From contig JAMFSR010000026.1 in assembly GCA_026225395.1 (NCBI GenBank), positions 248,001-312,000 on the forward strand: 64,000 bases of DNA. Direction: 5' to 3'. The translations under genes were made by a program, and so were the position numbers. Positions 18,681 through 26,621 of this stretch are shown in pieces (the first letter of the stretch is position 1; every line of letters begins with the position of its first letter). The DNA comes from Granulicella sapmiensis. Lineage in GTDB: Bacteria; Acidobacteriota; Terriglobia; Terriglobales; Acidobacteriaceae. Below the pieces are notes generated by a model that worked only from the letters and a program-made list of their open reading frames with translations, searched no databases and was not told where the DNA came from.

Positions 18681-19245
18681 GGTCGTTTTGTTCGGTGCGC
18701 TGCTAGCTTTAGGTACCATGCCCGTCTTGGGGTCTTCTGAGCCAGCCGCCTATAATGACGCTTGGTGGGGGTCGGCTCCACACGATGAACGAGTTGAGTT
18801 CATTGCCGGATATATTGACTGCGCCGTCTATGATCAGGGTGACACCCAGCTAGCAGGAGCCCAATGGAATGTGATCGAGCCAGAAATTACTAGGTTTTAC
18901 GCATCACATTCGAAAGCAACAAATCAGACTGTGCCTTCGCTTATTTTGTCTTTAGGTGTCAAAAGTCATTCTAATGATCACACATCAGAACAGCACTCCG
19001 AGAAGCACGGCATATTTGATGGCGACTATTGGAGGCAAATTACGCAACTCGGACGTATTGGATTCGTAGAAGGGTACCTAGACTGTCGACGTTCTAAATC
19101 TCAAAGTCCACAATTTGCAGCGCACTCCACAGCTTGGTATGTGAGTCAGATTGGCAACGCCTATGCGCTCACGAAAGAAGACGATATTGATGATAATCGA
19201 GCTTCAGAAAAGATCGCGACAATCATACAAAAACTCGTAAAGTAG
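18664..19245 (+). CDS. Exported candidate immunity protein for the Rhs tip
   Basis: The ATG at 18664 lies inside the last codons of the Rhs gene (17-base overlap), the usual position of a cognate immunity gene. The start gives a clear signal peptide (FKFLKVVLFGALLALGTM, ending VLGSS), fitting protection in the periplasm against a cell-wall amidase. The mature part contains a duplicated motif, FIAGYIDC and FVEGYLDC, about 90 residues apart, suggesting two copies of one small domain. I recognise no named immunity family with certainty; the GYxDC pattern loosely recalls the Rap1a/Tai type. Longer upstream starts would lose the signal peptide and are not preferred. Confidence 0.68.
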   Translation: MFKFLKVVLFGALLALGTMPVLGSSEPAAYNDAWWGSAPHDERVEFIAGYIDCAVYDQGDTQLAGAQWNVIEPEITRFYASHSKATNQTVPSLILSLGVKSHSNDHTSEQHSEKHGIFDGDYWRQITQLGRIGFVEGYLDCRRSKSQSPQFAAHSTAWYVSQIGNAYALTKEDDIDDNRASEKIATIIQKLVK

Positions 19246-19253
19246 CAACGCTT

Positions 19254-19266
19254 CGGCCCAACAACA
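19254..19266 (+). repeat. Recombination microhomology, orphan tip copy
   Basis: Second copy of cggcccaacaaca, lying between the immunity gene stop (19245) and the ATG of the orphan tip (19283). Reading in the frame of the orphan, codons 19241-19282 are open and resemble the end of an Rhs linker (SNASAQQQSTFQR). Confidence 0.65.
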
Positions 19267-19282
19267 GAGCACTTTCCAACGA

Positions 19283-19975
19283 ATGTGGTCAAGTTATCCT
19301 TCCTACCAACAGTTTCCAACTGCGATGGGCGCTGACTCATTCTGGCAACACGCAGGTGGCCATGTGCAAATGAATGGCTCCAGCAATACGAATAGCTGTT
19401 CATATCGAATGTGCTACGCACTAAACCATAGCGGCATCCGTATCCCATACGCGCCAGGGCGAGTTTCGGATGCTAACCACTATTGGAACATTCCACAGCT
19501 GAGTAATCTCAGACCGTTTTTGACCCAGACCTTCGGTCAACCTAGTTCATTGAGGACAGTACATGTGCGAGATGAAGACTGGTATCTCGCATCAGATACT
19601 GGAGATATCTACGTTTATGTCAAGCCGGATGACAAGATACTCCCTAAATGGGAGCAGGTCGATGTCCTCTCACAGCCCCAGGAAGAGGAAACGAGAGACG
19701 TTAGAGAAGCGGGCCTCGGAATCATTCCATCTGGCAAGATCGAGAGTGATACTGCTAGTGGTCTTCGACTTGTGCTTGGAATACTTGCGGAGGAGGGTAA
19801 GGTCGAAATACTTGCCGAGCGCCATTCACTGCCCAATACTCCCGCTAATGGCAGCGAGACATGGTATCGAGAGGTGTCGACTGACAATACGTATAGGTTG
19901 GTTGAAGACCATGAATCTAGAGAGTATCTGTGGGAAAAGGTGTCCCGGAATTTCGCCGCAGAACTCGCTCAATAG
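19283..19975 (+). pseudogene. Orphan Rhs tip resembling T6SS amidase effector Tae4, catalytic half only
   Basis: Residues 1-90 resemble the N-terminal half of Tae4 peptidoglycan amidases: MWSSYPSY, then SCSYRMCYALNHSGI (Tae4 has the pattern NACPIRMSYVLNATG, with the catalytic Cys), then a hydrophilic stretch and LRPFLTQTFGQPS. Cys39 would be the nucleophile. The Tae4 C-terminal half with the GH-x-TLW histidine motif is not visible; the remaining ~140 residues (from about RDEDWYLASDTGDIYVYV on) match nothing I know. There is no signal peptide and no good ribosome-binding site, and the frame continues upstream as Rhs-linker-like sequence. Best read as a displaced, chimeric tip left by an earlier Rhs toxin and available for recombination. 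No immunity gene follows; 19976-20161 is empty. Confidence 0.62.
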
Positions 19976-20161
19976 AGCTCACAACAAGGGCGACGTATTA
20001 GAACATGCGATGGGCTGCTAAACCGGCGGAGATTGCCGTCTATGTGCCGAGATTCGCTGATAGTGATCGCAGGTGACCTGCTCCCCTAGATTCGCACGTA
20101 CGGAAGTACAATGTCGGATTGAGGGAGGATAGGGATACAGGTCAAAGAGTGTAAGTCGGCT

Positions 20162-20869
20162 CTATCGGGGTATGGTGTTTGGCTGTGCTGAAAGATAGTC
20201 AGACCAGAATGCTCGAATGGCTTTTTGGCGCTGGGGAGCCATGCTCCGCAGGTCGATGCTTGGCAATGTTCTAAGGCGAATGCGGATATCTCCGAGTGCG
20301 AAGCCGTCCTCTTTCTTGAGCCGTTTTGCCAACCCACGGGCGCTTGCATCAGATGCTAGCGACGGGTCGAACGCGAAGCGATAAACGCCATCGTCTTCGA
20401 TGAAGTCACTAAATACGATCATTGTTCTCTCTGTCCCTCTTTGTAGAGATTCCTGTGGCTCTTCAAGTTCCTGCTTTGCCACGTTCAGCGTCCCAAGGAT
20501 ATCGGTTCGTTTGAAAGGGTGAGCGTTAGCCGAATCTTGCATAGCCTCGATTCGCGCATGAGCTTGCCGACGGAAGACGACCAGATCATGGTCGTAGGGC
20601 TCCCGCTGAATCGGCGCGATGAAACGCAGGATGTGGCCGGACGTTTCGCTCATGGCGTCACCCGTGATGGGGATGAGCGTGAGCCTGTCGTCTCGATGCA
20701 TCTGATCCACCAGATCATCCATAGCCTTGAACTCATCCTGTACGCCCTCCGGCGTGATGCTCTTCGATACGTCGAGCATGCAGATGGTATAAGTTGGCGG
20801 CTGGCGCTTGCAGCCGACAAAGTTGATGAGTAGGACAATAAGACAAAGGGAAGGTATCAAGCGGTTCAT
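20162..20869 (-). CDS. Predicted lipoprotein with von Willebrand factor A-like domain
   Basis: The N-terminus is a lipoprotein signal (LIPSLCLIVLLINFVGC, with Cys19 to be lipidated). The mature part begins with CMLDVSKSITPEG, a DxSxS metal-ion-dependent adhesion (MIDAS) site on the first beta strand, and later has TERTMIVFSDFIEDDG, matching the distal Asp region of VWA folds. It is the last gene of the operon and its start overlaps the stop of the membrane protein gene by 4 bases (ATGA), so the two are probably made together and may form one envelope complex. VWA proteins bind partner proteins through a divalent metal; the partner is unknown. Its presence in a recombinase/ATPase operon is unusual. 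Confidence 0.72.
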   Translation of the reverse strand: MNRLIPSLCLIVLLINFVGCKRQPPTYTICMLDVSKSITPEGVQDEFKAMDDLVDQMHRDDRLTLIPITGDAMSETSGHILRFIAPIQREPYDHDLVVFRRQAHARIEAMQDSANAHPFKRTDILGTLNVAKQELEEPQESLQRGTERTMIVFSDFIEDDGVYRFAFDPSLASDASARGLAKRLKKEDGFALGDIRIRLRTLPSIDLRSMAPQRQKAIRAFWSDYLSAQPNTIPR

Positions 20870-22038
20870 CTCTCATCCTCCGATGGCGGCAGCAGTCTGG
20901 CAGTAGCCGGGAATACGATCTGGGGCCGTTCGGTGCTGACGGCAAAGCGGGTATTCTCCTGCTGCTTGAACTGGTCGTACGTCGGGTGGAAGCGATGGTG
21001 ACGGTAGTACAGGAAAGCCGTAACCCATGCCCCGGCAGGGAGTGCGAAGTAGAGCGGCGCGAGATACGTCCCGAATACGCATCCGAGAACGAGGCCACCA
21101 AGTGACCAGGCCGTGGCTTTTAGCAGGACAAGCCAGTGCGGCGCCTGCCGGGCACCGCCTATGCGGCCGCGTTCATGGTATTGAGCGGCGAGAGCCTGCC
21201 AGTTCTCTTCCTCCGCGTCCAGTTGGCGCAGCTGCTGCCCGAGCGTGGCACGCTCGGATTCGAGTTTCTTCTCGGCATCGCTGAGAGCTGTGTGCACCTT
21301 CTCGTGCGTCCGCTTGGCACGTTTCCATGTATGCCAATCATGGATAAGAGGCGCGGCATGGTGGATCGCGGAAGCGCCGACGAGTGGGGCAGCCAGGGTG
21401 ACGAAGCAGAAAAATACCGAAGAGAGCAGTGGGTGATCACCCAGAAAATTACCGAGAGGATTTTGGTTGAGATCAGATCCGAACTTTACTTGTAGGCCGC
21501 GCAAGACTCCCCAGCAGAGCAGGGCAACGACCGCGATTGCTCCCAGAACTCGCCGGATGATTTTGACCTCAAGGCTGAGCCGGGTCTGTTCGAAGGTCTC
21601 AAACACAAAATGAAACAGGGCACTCGAAAGGGCAGCGAGGCCGAACGCGGCGATCAGTTGCACGGCGGGATCGCTGACGCCGACGGCATCGAACCCAGGA
21701 CCGAGCAGGATCGCGTCGATCACCAACGCGCCTATGCCGAGGAATGCGATCAGGACGGCGGCGGCAACAGGCGGGGCATGGTATCCGACTTGGCGCAGCA
21801 CTTCATTCCATGCTGCGTCCACTCCCGGACGGGAATGCTCCAGCTTTTGGATGATGGCTTCGAGGGGCTTTTCCCGACGGATTGATTTCTCTTCTAACTT
21901 AGCCCGCTCTTTGTCGTGGGTCGCCTTTATCTCGCGCTGGGTTTCGTCGAGCGATATCCCCTGTCCTCCCTGATAGAAGGCAAACGCGGTCAGGTCGATG
22001 TCTTTCAGCTTAGTCTTCGATATGCTGTCGAGTTTCAT
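20866..22038 (-). CDS. Polytopic membrane protein with coiled coils, unknown function
   Basis: A 390-residue protein with a charged N-terminal region (residues 1-70, Lys/Glu-rich, probably helical). Three or four hydrophobic segments fall between about 75 and 215 (PPVAAAVLIAFLGIGALVI, LIAAFGLAALSSALFHFVF, VLGAIAVVALLCWGVL, LLSSVFFCFVTLAAPLVG). A coiled-coil stretch follows (about 220-280, EKVHTALSDAEKKLESERA), then two more hydrophobic segments (about 295-345). It has no family I recognise. GGAGG precedes the ATG. Tight coupling to the VWA lipoprotein suggests an inner-membrane/envelope pair of the mobile element, possibly replacing conventional mating-pair proteins or acting as a surface factor; this is inference only. 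Confidence 0.65.
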   Translation of the reverse strand: MKLDSISKTKLKDIDLTAFAFYQGGQGISLDETQREIKATHDKERAKLEEKSIRREKPLEAIIQKLEHSRPGVDAAWNEVLRQVGYHAPPVAAAVLIAFLGIGALVIDAILLGPGFDAVGVSDPAVQLIAAFGLAALSSALFHFVFETFEQTRLSLEVKIIRRVLGAIAVVALLCWGVLRGLQVKFGSDLNQNPLGNFLGDHPLLSSVFFCFVTLAAPLVGASAIHHAAPLIHDWHTWKRAKRTHEKVHTALSDAEKKLESERATLGQQLRQLDAEEENWQALAAQYHERGRIGGARQAPHWLVLLKATAWSLGGLVLGCVFGTYLAPLYFALPAGAWVTAFLYYRHHRFHPTYDQFKQQENTRFAVSTERPQIVFPATARLLPPSEDER

Positions 22039-22101
22039 GGCATCCTCCGTATAAAAAGAGGAGCGTCTCTATAGATAGAGTGCTCCTCGGGTTGTGGTTG
22101 A

Positions 22102-22308
22102 TTACTGGGCCTCCAAGACCTTCTTGGCCTGTAGGAGTTTGGCGAGCTCGCGTTCCTCACGGGCGAGTTCGGTGCGCATACCGGCAACGGTCTTTTCCTG
22201 TTTGCCGATCTGCTCGAGGACGATGTCAACCGGGGTCTTTTTGATCCAGGTCTTGCGGTTGGTGCTGGGTGCGGGGGCTGCGGCAGCTGCAGTCTTTTGC
22301 GGTGTCAT
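22102..22308 (-). CDS. Small Ala/Pro-rich protein with C-terminal coiled coil
   Basis: A 68-residue product starting at 22308 (AAGGAG 6 bases upstream); an upstream Met at 22362 lacks such a site. The N-terminus is low-complexity (KTAAAAAPAPS); the rest is a heptad-like amphipathic helix (VDIVLEQIGKQEKTVAGM, ELAREERELAKLL). It sits in the mobile operon between the integrase block and the membrane protein. No family recognised. Confidence 0.55.
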   Translation of the reverse strand: MTPQKTAAAAAPAPSTNRKTWIKKTPVDIVLEQIGKQEKTVAGMRTELAREERELAKLLQAKKVLEAQ

Positions 22309-22339
22309 ATTTTCTCCTTGGTGAGAGGTTCGTGAATGG

Positions 22340-22564
22340 TTAGTCTTCGAGATATTCCTCAAAGGCGGTTACAACATTGCGCATACCTTGAACCTGGCTC
22401 TCTATATCTCCGAGCAATAAGGCGATGGCATTGCGGTTCCATCCATTGACTTCGAGAGCGAGATCGGCGAGAGCTTGGATCAGGTCGCGGTTCGTTTGTG
22501 CAAGCCGCCCAAAGAACAGCGTGCGGATGGCGGCGATGCCCTCAGGTGAAACTTGGTCATACAT
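22340..22564 (-). CDS. Small helical protein overlapping the recombinase gene
   Basis: A 74-residue product from ATG 22564, which lies inside the last codons of the tyrosine recombinase gene (8-base overlap) with GTGAGGA in front; an alternative Met at 22576 has no better site. The sequence is helical, with no signal peptide (EGIAAIRTLFFGRLAQTN, VVTAFEEYLED). Translation is probably coupled to the recombinase. No family recognised; it could be an accessory factor of excision or replication. Confidence 0.55.
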   Translation of the reverse strand: MYDQVSPEGIAAIRTLFFGRLAQTNRDLIQALADLALEVNGWNRNAIALLLGDIESQVQGMRNVVTAFEEYLED

Positions 22565-23630
22565 CGGGTTCCTCACTTTCAGGTGATGCGGTTGTCAACG
22601 AGCTGAGTTTTGCCGAGTGCCACGCTTCGAGACGCGAGATCGCGTCCCGGAGCAGGGGCAGTTCGACGTGGGTGTAGAGCGAATGGACATCTCCCCCATG
22701 GCTATGGCCCATGAGTTCTTTGCGCACGTCTGCGATCACACCCGCCTCGACGAGTCGAGAGTTGAAGGTGTGGCGTAGGTCATGGAAGCGGTAATGCGGG
22801 AGCTCGGCGCGGCGGAGAGCCCCCGCCCATCCTGTTTTGAGCGATACGATCGGGTGATTGTCGTAGGTGAAGAGACGGCCCGAGGACTTCCGATTTGCTA
22901 TGAGCATGTCGTAGATCCGCTTAGTCATCGGGATAAGGCGATGTTCCCCTTCCGGAGTCTTTGAGTGCGTCACCGAGATCAACTTTCGGTCGAAGTCGAT
23001 GTGCTCCCAGAGCTGGTTTAGGAGTTCGCCGCGCCGCATGCCGGTATCGAGCGCCATGATGACGATGAACCGGAGATGGTCCGAGCAGGAGGGAAGCAGG
23101 TGTACCTCCTCCCCTACCGGCATCACCGGGCGACGTTGCCGGCGCTCCCGCACCATGCGAATACGAGCGAGGGGGTTGGTGGGAATGAAGCCCTCGTCAG
23201 CTGCCCAAAAGAGCAGATGACGGATGACCTCGATGTCCCGGTTGATGGTGGTATCCGATAGCGGTTTAGGCGTCTCCTTTTCCTGGCTCCGCAGATGCTC
23301 GGCGTGACGGTGTTTGCGGTAACGTGCGATCTCGTTCCTTGTGATCTGACCGATAGCTGTCTCGGAGAAGAAGGGAAGGAACATCTTGGAGCGTTCGAGG
23401 TGGTAGGCCTTGACCTCACCTTCGGCCAGAAACCGGGCGTAGAGTTCGCCGAAGGCCATGTCGGGTTTGAGCTGAGGGAGTTGGAAGCGTTGCGTGTGCA
23501 ACTCTTCCTTCCACGCCTGTTCAAGTTGTTCTGCGCGGCGGCGATTGGAAGTCTCAAGCGAGCGCATCTGGCGCACGCCGTCGATCCAAACTGCCGACCA
23601 GTACACGTTGCCTCGCTTGTAGAGACTCAT
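22557..23630 (-). CDS. Tyrosine recombinase / integrase
   Basis: A 357-residue phage-type integrase. The N-terminal part (about 1-60) is the short three-strand region (LYKRGNVYWSAVWIDGVRQ). A helical core-binding domain spans about 60-165. The catalytic domain has Arg in ALDTGMRRGELLNQLW, Lys in VTHSKTPEGEHRL, the HxxR box in FHDLRHTFNSRL, His in LMGHSHGGDVHS and the nucleophile Tyr in LYTHVE. All six residues of the active site are present, so it should be functional. The start overlaps the stop of the upstream HTH gene (ATGA). tRNA-gene targeting is typical for this family, so it is the best candidate for the tRNA-Pro insertion, although it lies 12-14 kb from the ends. Confidence 0.92.
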   Translation of the reverse strand: MSLYKRGNVYWSAVWIDGVRQMRSLETSNRRRAEQLEQAWKEELHTQRFQLPQLKPDMAFGELYARFLAEGEVKAYHLERSKMFLPFFSETAIGQITRNEIARYRKHRHAEHLRSQEKETPKPLSDTTINRDIEVIRHLLFWAADEGFIPTNPLARIRMVRERRQRRPVMPVGEEVHLLPSCSDHLRFIVIMALDTGMRRGELLNQLWEHIDFDRKLISVTHSKTPEGEHRLIPMTKRIYDMLIANRKSSGRLFTYDNHPIVSLKTGWAGALRRAELPHYRFHDLRHTFNSRLVEAGVIADVRKELMGHSHGGDVHSLYTHVELPLLRDAISRLEAWHSAKLSSLTTASPESEEPDV

Positions 23631-23956
23631 TTGCGTATTCCTCCTTTTTGTTGGTGTTCAAGAATCCACCGCACGACCTGATCGCGGTAGAAGATGAGCT
23701 TGCCGCTTGGACCGGAGCGCAGGTGCGGCAGGCCTTGGGGTATGTAGCTTTGCCGGACTGTCCAAGCCGAGCATCCGATGAGCCGGGCGACTTCGCGGAT
23801 CGTGAGCGGGACACCCAAAGGGTTGCCGCTGGGCTCTAGCTCCTGCGGGTAATGCTGCGGGCAGTTATGCCCTGGGTCGGTGCGCGGAATACCCAGTAAT
23901 GGCGCATATTTCGCGCGTGGAGCGAAACCCGACATGCGTCTATAGGACTTATTCAT
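23627..23956 (-). CDS. Excisionase-like helix-turn-helix protein
   Basis: About 109 residues from ATG 23956, preceded by AAAGGAG. The C-terminal half is a MerR/AlpA-type (HTH_17) domain: PLTIREVARLIGCSAWTVRQ, then LPHLRSGPSGKLIFYRDQVV, the usual helix-turn-helix plus wing of excisionases and DNA-binding partners of integrases. It overlaps the integrase start by 4 bases and the zinc-ribbon gene by 8, a typical xis-int arrangement. Role in directing excision is inferred. Confidence 0.78.
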   Translation of the reverse strand: MNKSYRRMSGFAPRAKYAPLLGIPRTDPGHNCPQHYPQELEPSGNPLGVPLTIREVARLIGCSAWTVRQSYIPQGLPHLRSGPSGKLIFYRDQVVRWILEHQQKGGIRK

Positions 23957-24362
23957 CCTTGTTCTCCTTTCGCTTCCAAAGCGACCGCAGAAAATTCTGC
24001 AGCCAGTCGGGAAGCTTCGAGTACAGGTACCAGAGGCCGCAGAGCAGGAAGCCGAAGATGACAAGCAACTGCTGGAAGGCCGGGGTACGAACGAGAGCGA
24101 TGAGAAGTGAGAGCGAGGCGTAGAAGAGCAGGAGTCCGACTCCCAACTTCACAACCAGGGCGAGTAGCCGCCAACTCATGGGAATCTTCGGCTGCGGGGT
24201 TGAGAGGTCGCGGCTGCCGCACTGGGAGCAGACCTCCGCGCCGCGTGGGTTCCGATGGAGTCGCGGGCAGAGTTTGACATCGTAGGATCTTCCGCATGTT
24301 CCGCAGAACAATGGATCTCCTGCCGTGAACTTTCCGCAGTTGTAGCAATAGGCGAGGCTCAT
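23949..24362 (-). CDS. Zinc-ribbon membrane protein
   Basis: A 137-residue protein. The first ~55 residues carry CxxC pairs in the arrangement of double zinc ribbons (YCYNCGKF, LFCGTCGRSYD, LCPRLHRN, VCSQCGSRD). Two hydrophobic segments follow (LLALVVKLGVGLLLFYASL and LLVIFGFLLCGLWYLY) and a basic C-terminus (SLWKRKENKDE). The N-terminal ribbon probably faces the cytoplasm. The start overlaps the end of the replication-relaxation gene by 4 bases. It may anchor a partner protein at the membrane; no specific family recognised. Confidence 0.65.
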   Translation of the reverse strand: MSLAYCYNCGKFTAGDPLFCGTCGRSYDVKLCPRLHRNPRGAEVCSQCGSRDLSTPQPKIPMSWRLLALVVKLGVGLLLFYASLSLLIALVRTPAFQQLLVIFGFLLCGLWYLYSKLPDWLQNFLRSLWKRKENKDE

Positions 24363-25138
24363 GGATGTTCCTCAAAAAGTGGTGTTAGTTTGTTGTCCGT
24401 TGGCCGACACCACACGGATGAAAAGAAGTCGTTCTTGACCGATTCCAAGGATGCGAACCAGAAAAGCTTCTGAGTGACCAGCGCCACCGTCTTCCGAATG
24501 GAGTGCAAGCGGCGCTCGGAGTTCGCGAGCACGAGTATCCGGAAACGATCGTGGCCGAACTGCTTTTGAAACTCCCTGGAGAGTGCTACTTGGAGATAGT
24601 TCCGGGCTTTCTCCTTCCAGACTGGAAGGGATTCATGGCCGAGATCGACTTCGAGAAAACATGCAGCGATACCGGCGGGCGTTATGAACTCCACGTAGCC
24701 ATCCGGTATGAGGTTCACTTGAGAGATCATCGGCTGATGGAAGCTGAGCCACCGATGGAAAGCCACCTGCGGAACTGGTATCGGCTGGTATTTGAGCGCA
24801 CAGTAGATGTTGTTCAGGGTGAGCTGATGCTGGACGAAGAAATTAGCGATGAGCATCGCGTCCTGGGGCCGCCGTGGGCCACGGATAGGAACCTCTACGA
24901 GCTGGGCACCTTTGGACGACAAGGCGTAGAGCGCCTTTCTTCCTCCGCCCGAGCCGAGGAAGAATCTCCTCAATAGTCCGGCGCGGGTTAGTGCAAGCAA
25001 TCTTGTATTCGCCCGCGTCGTGGACTTGAAACCGGCCACCACCTTCGCCTGTTCGCGGTCGATCACGCGCATCACCGCGAGTTCCCGCAGGAGATGCAAG
25101 TCGCGAGGCTGGACGATCATGTGGCTATTCCCAGTCAT
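24359..25138 (-). CDS. Replication-relaxation family protein
   Basis: A 259-residue protein of the replication-relaxation type (PF13814-like). An N-terminal winged helix (RDLHLLRELAVMRVIDREQAK, then AGLLRRFFLG and KALYALSSKGAQ) is followed by a domain with PDGYVEF and ACFLEVDLGHES, resembling the catalytic Asp...Glu-x-Asp region of that fold. Known members occur on plasmids and integrative elements, usually next to a VirD4/HerA-like ATPase, as here. The start at 25138 overlaps the ATPase stop by 14 bases; a Met at 25120 is an alternative. It probably initiates replication or processing of the element DNA. Confidence 0.8.
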   Translation of the reverse strand: MTGNSHMIVQPRDLHLLRELAVMRVIDREQAKVVAGFKSTTRANTRLLALTRAGLLRRFFLGSGGGRKALYALSSKGAQLVEVPIRGPRRPQDAMLIANFFVQHQLTLNNIYCALKYQPIPVPQVAFHRWLSFHQPMISQVNLIPDGYVEFITPAGIAACFLEVDLGHESLPVWKEKARNYLQVALSREFQKQFGHDRFRILVLANSERRLHSIRKTVALVTQKLFWFASLESVKNDFFSSVWCRPTDNKLTPLFEEHP

Positions 25139-26495
25139 GAAGTACCTCGTCGGTTGTGCGAGTGAGCGCCGCGTGGCGCTTCATAATGTCGCGCTCAACC
25201 TCTGCGCGGGAACGTGCCCGAAAAGCTCGTGAGCGATTGAGAAGGTCTGTAATGTTCACCGCCGAATCGACAACATTGGGTGTGCATCCTTCCCGCCAGT
25301 GATCGGCTCCGCTCTTGATGACAAAGTGCCGCAGCGGGAGATTCTTCAGCCGTTCAGCTAAAGGCTTTCCGCCGTCAAGCATCGTGGCAATCTGCGAGGC
25401 GTCTGCCGGAGAAAGATTGAAGAAGACATGGGTGCCGACCGAGAGGATCGCCGCGCGCATCTCGTCGGGGTACTGACTGAGGTACTGGTTGGCACTGACC
25501 ACCCCAACCCCGAACTTTTTCGCCTCTGAGAGCACCGTCTCGATACCGGTGTCATACGCTAGGAAATTCTGAATTTCGCCGACGTAGACGGTGAAGAGTG
25601 AACGTTTCGAACGACTGAAGAGCGCATTTTTTAGGACGGTGAAGAGCAGACTGCCAAGCGTAAGGGACTGTTCTCCCAACTTGCCCTTGTCGAGGTTTGC
25701 AATGATCCAGTGACCCTCATCCATCGCCTGCGCGACGGAGAAGGTGGAATGTTGTTGGCCCACAATGTGTCGGAAAGCCGGGTCAGCGGTAAACGCCGAA
25801 GTCTTGTTGAGGATGGGCTCACGCATAGTCGCTCGCATAGGCTCGCTTGCCATGTTGTAGCGGAGCTCGAAATACTGGCGAACTTCTGCGTTCGGTGTTT
25901 TCTTGAGACAACTGGCGCGGAATCCCGGATTCGTGAGAAGCGGCGCAAGCTCCAAAAGCGTGAGGCCGTTGGCGGAGAGGACGTACAGGGCATTCCTCAG
26001 CAGCTCGTCGGTGCGTGCTCCGAAGTGTTCCAGTCCCCACCGTTGCTTCAATATCTGCGAGAACTCCGTGATGCGGACCAAGCTCACCTCTTCCTGTTCG
26101 AGTGGGTTCAGTCCCACCGAGAACTCCCGGTCGGCGGGCGCAACGAGGATCAATCGCTCGTGCAACTGCTGCTGCAACTTCGCTTCGTGATTGGCGATTG
26201 TCCGAAGAAGGAACGGTGTCGCATCGCCGTGCAAATCGAAGTACATGAAGCCACGACCTGCCTCGATGTCCTGCTGCGCCATAGAGCGCAGCAGGGAACT
26301 CTTGCCGCTCCCGGTCTTTCCGAGGATCGCGATGTGCATGGTGCGCCGGGTCTGACTGAGCCGTATGGTCCGCCGTGTTACCTCCTCTTCAACGACCTGG
26401 AACCCCAACACGACCCCACTTACCTCCTTGGTGGAGCGTCGACCGTGGAGGCGGTTCCAGAGTGAACTTACGAGTTGTTCGAAGAAATGAATCAT
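25125..26495 (-). CDS. HerA/VirD4-like DNA-translocating ATPase
   Basis: A 456-residue ATPase with Walker A GKTGSGKSS near residues 59-67, a Walker B-like hydrophobic strand with Asp (FMYFDLHGD) near residue 83, a second conserved block VYVGEIQNFLAYDTG, and the sensor-like ANQYLSQ. These are features of the conjugative-coupling / HerA-FtsK group that moves DNA. The N-terminus has no clear transmembrane pair, unlike full VirD4 proteins, so it may be cytosolic or recruited by the zinc-ribbon membrane protein. It is co-transcribed with the replication-relaxation protein. Transfer or segregation of the element is the likely job. Confidence 0.85.
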   Translation of the reverse strand: MIHFFEQLVSSLWNRLHGRRSTKEVSGVVLGFQVVEEEVTRRTIRLSQTRRTMHIAILGKTGSGKSSLLRSMAQQDIEAGRGFMYFDLHGDATPFLLRTIANHEAKLQQQLHERLILVAPADREFSVGLNPLEQEEVSLVRITEFSQILKQRWGLEHFGARTDELLRNALYVLSANGLTLLELAPLLTNPGFRASCLKKTPNAEVRQYFELRYNMASEPMRATMREPILNKTSAFTADPAFRHIVGQQHSTFSVAQAMDEGHWIIANLDKGKLGEQSLTLGSLLFTVLKNALFSRSKRSLFTVYVGEIQNFLAYDTGIETVLSEAKKFGVGVVSANQYLSQYPDEMRAAILSVGTHVFFNLSPADASQIATMLDGGKPLAERLKNLPLRHFVIKSGADHWREGCTPNVVDSAVNITDLLNRSRAFRARSRAEVERDIMKRHAALTRTTDEVLHDWE

Positions 26496-26621
26496 CGTGT
26501 GTGGATATTGAGGGGTGTGCTGACAGAATCGGTAACAAAATCGCCATAGGCTGCCCGCAATGCACTGAAGTGCAATGGGTTAGCGACACGAGAAAAGTTT
26601 TGACAGGGTTCTCGGGAATCT

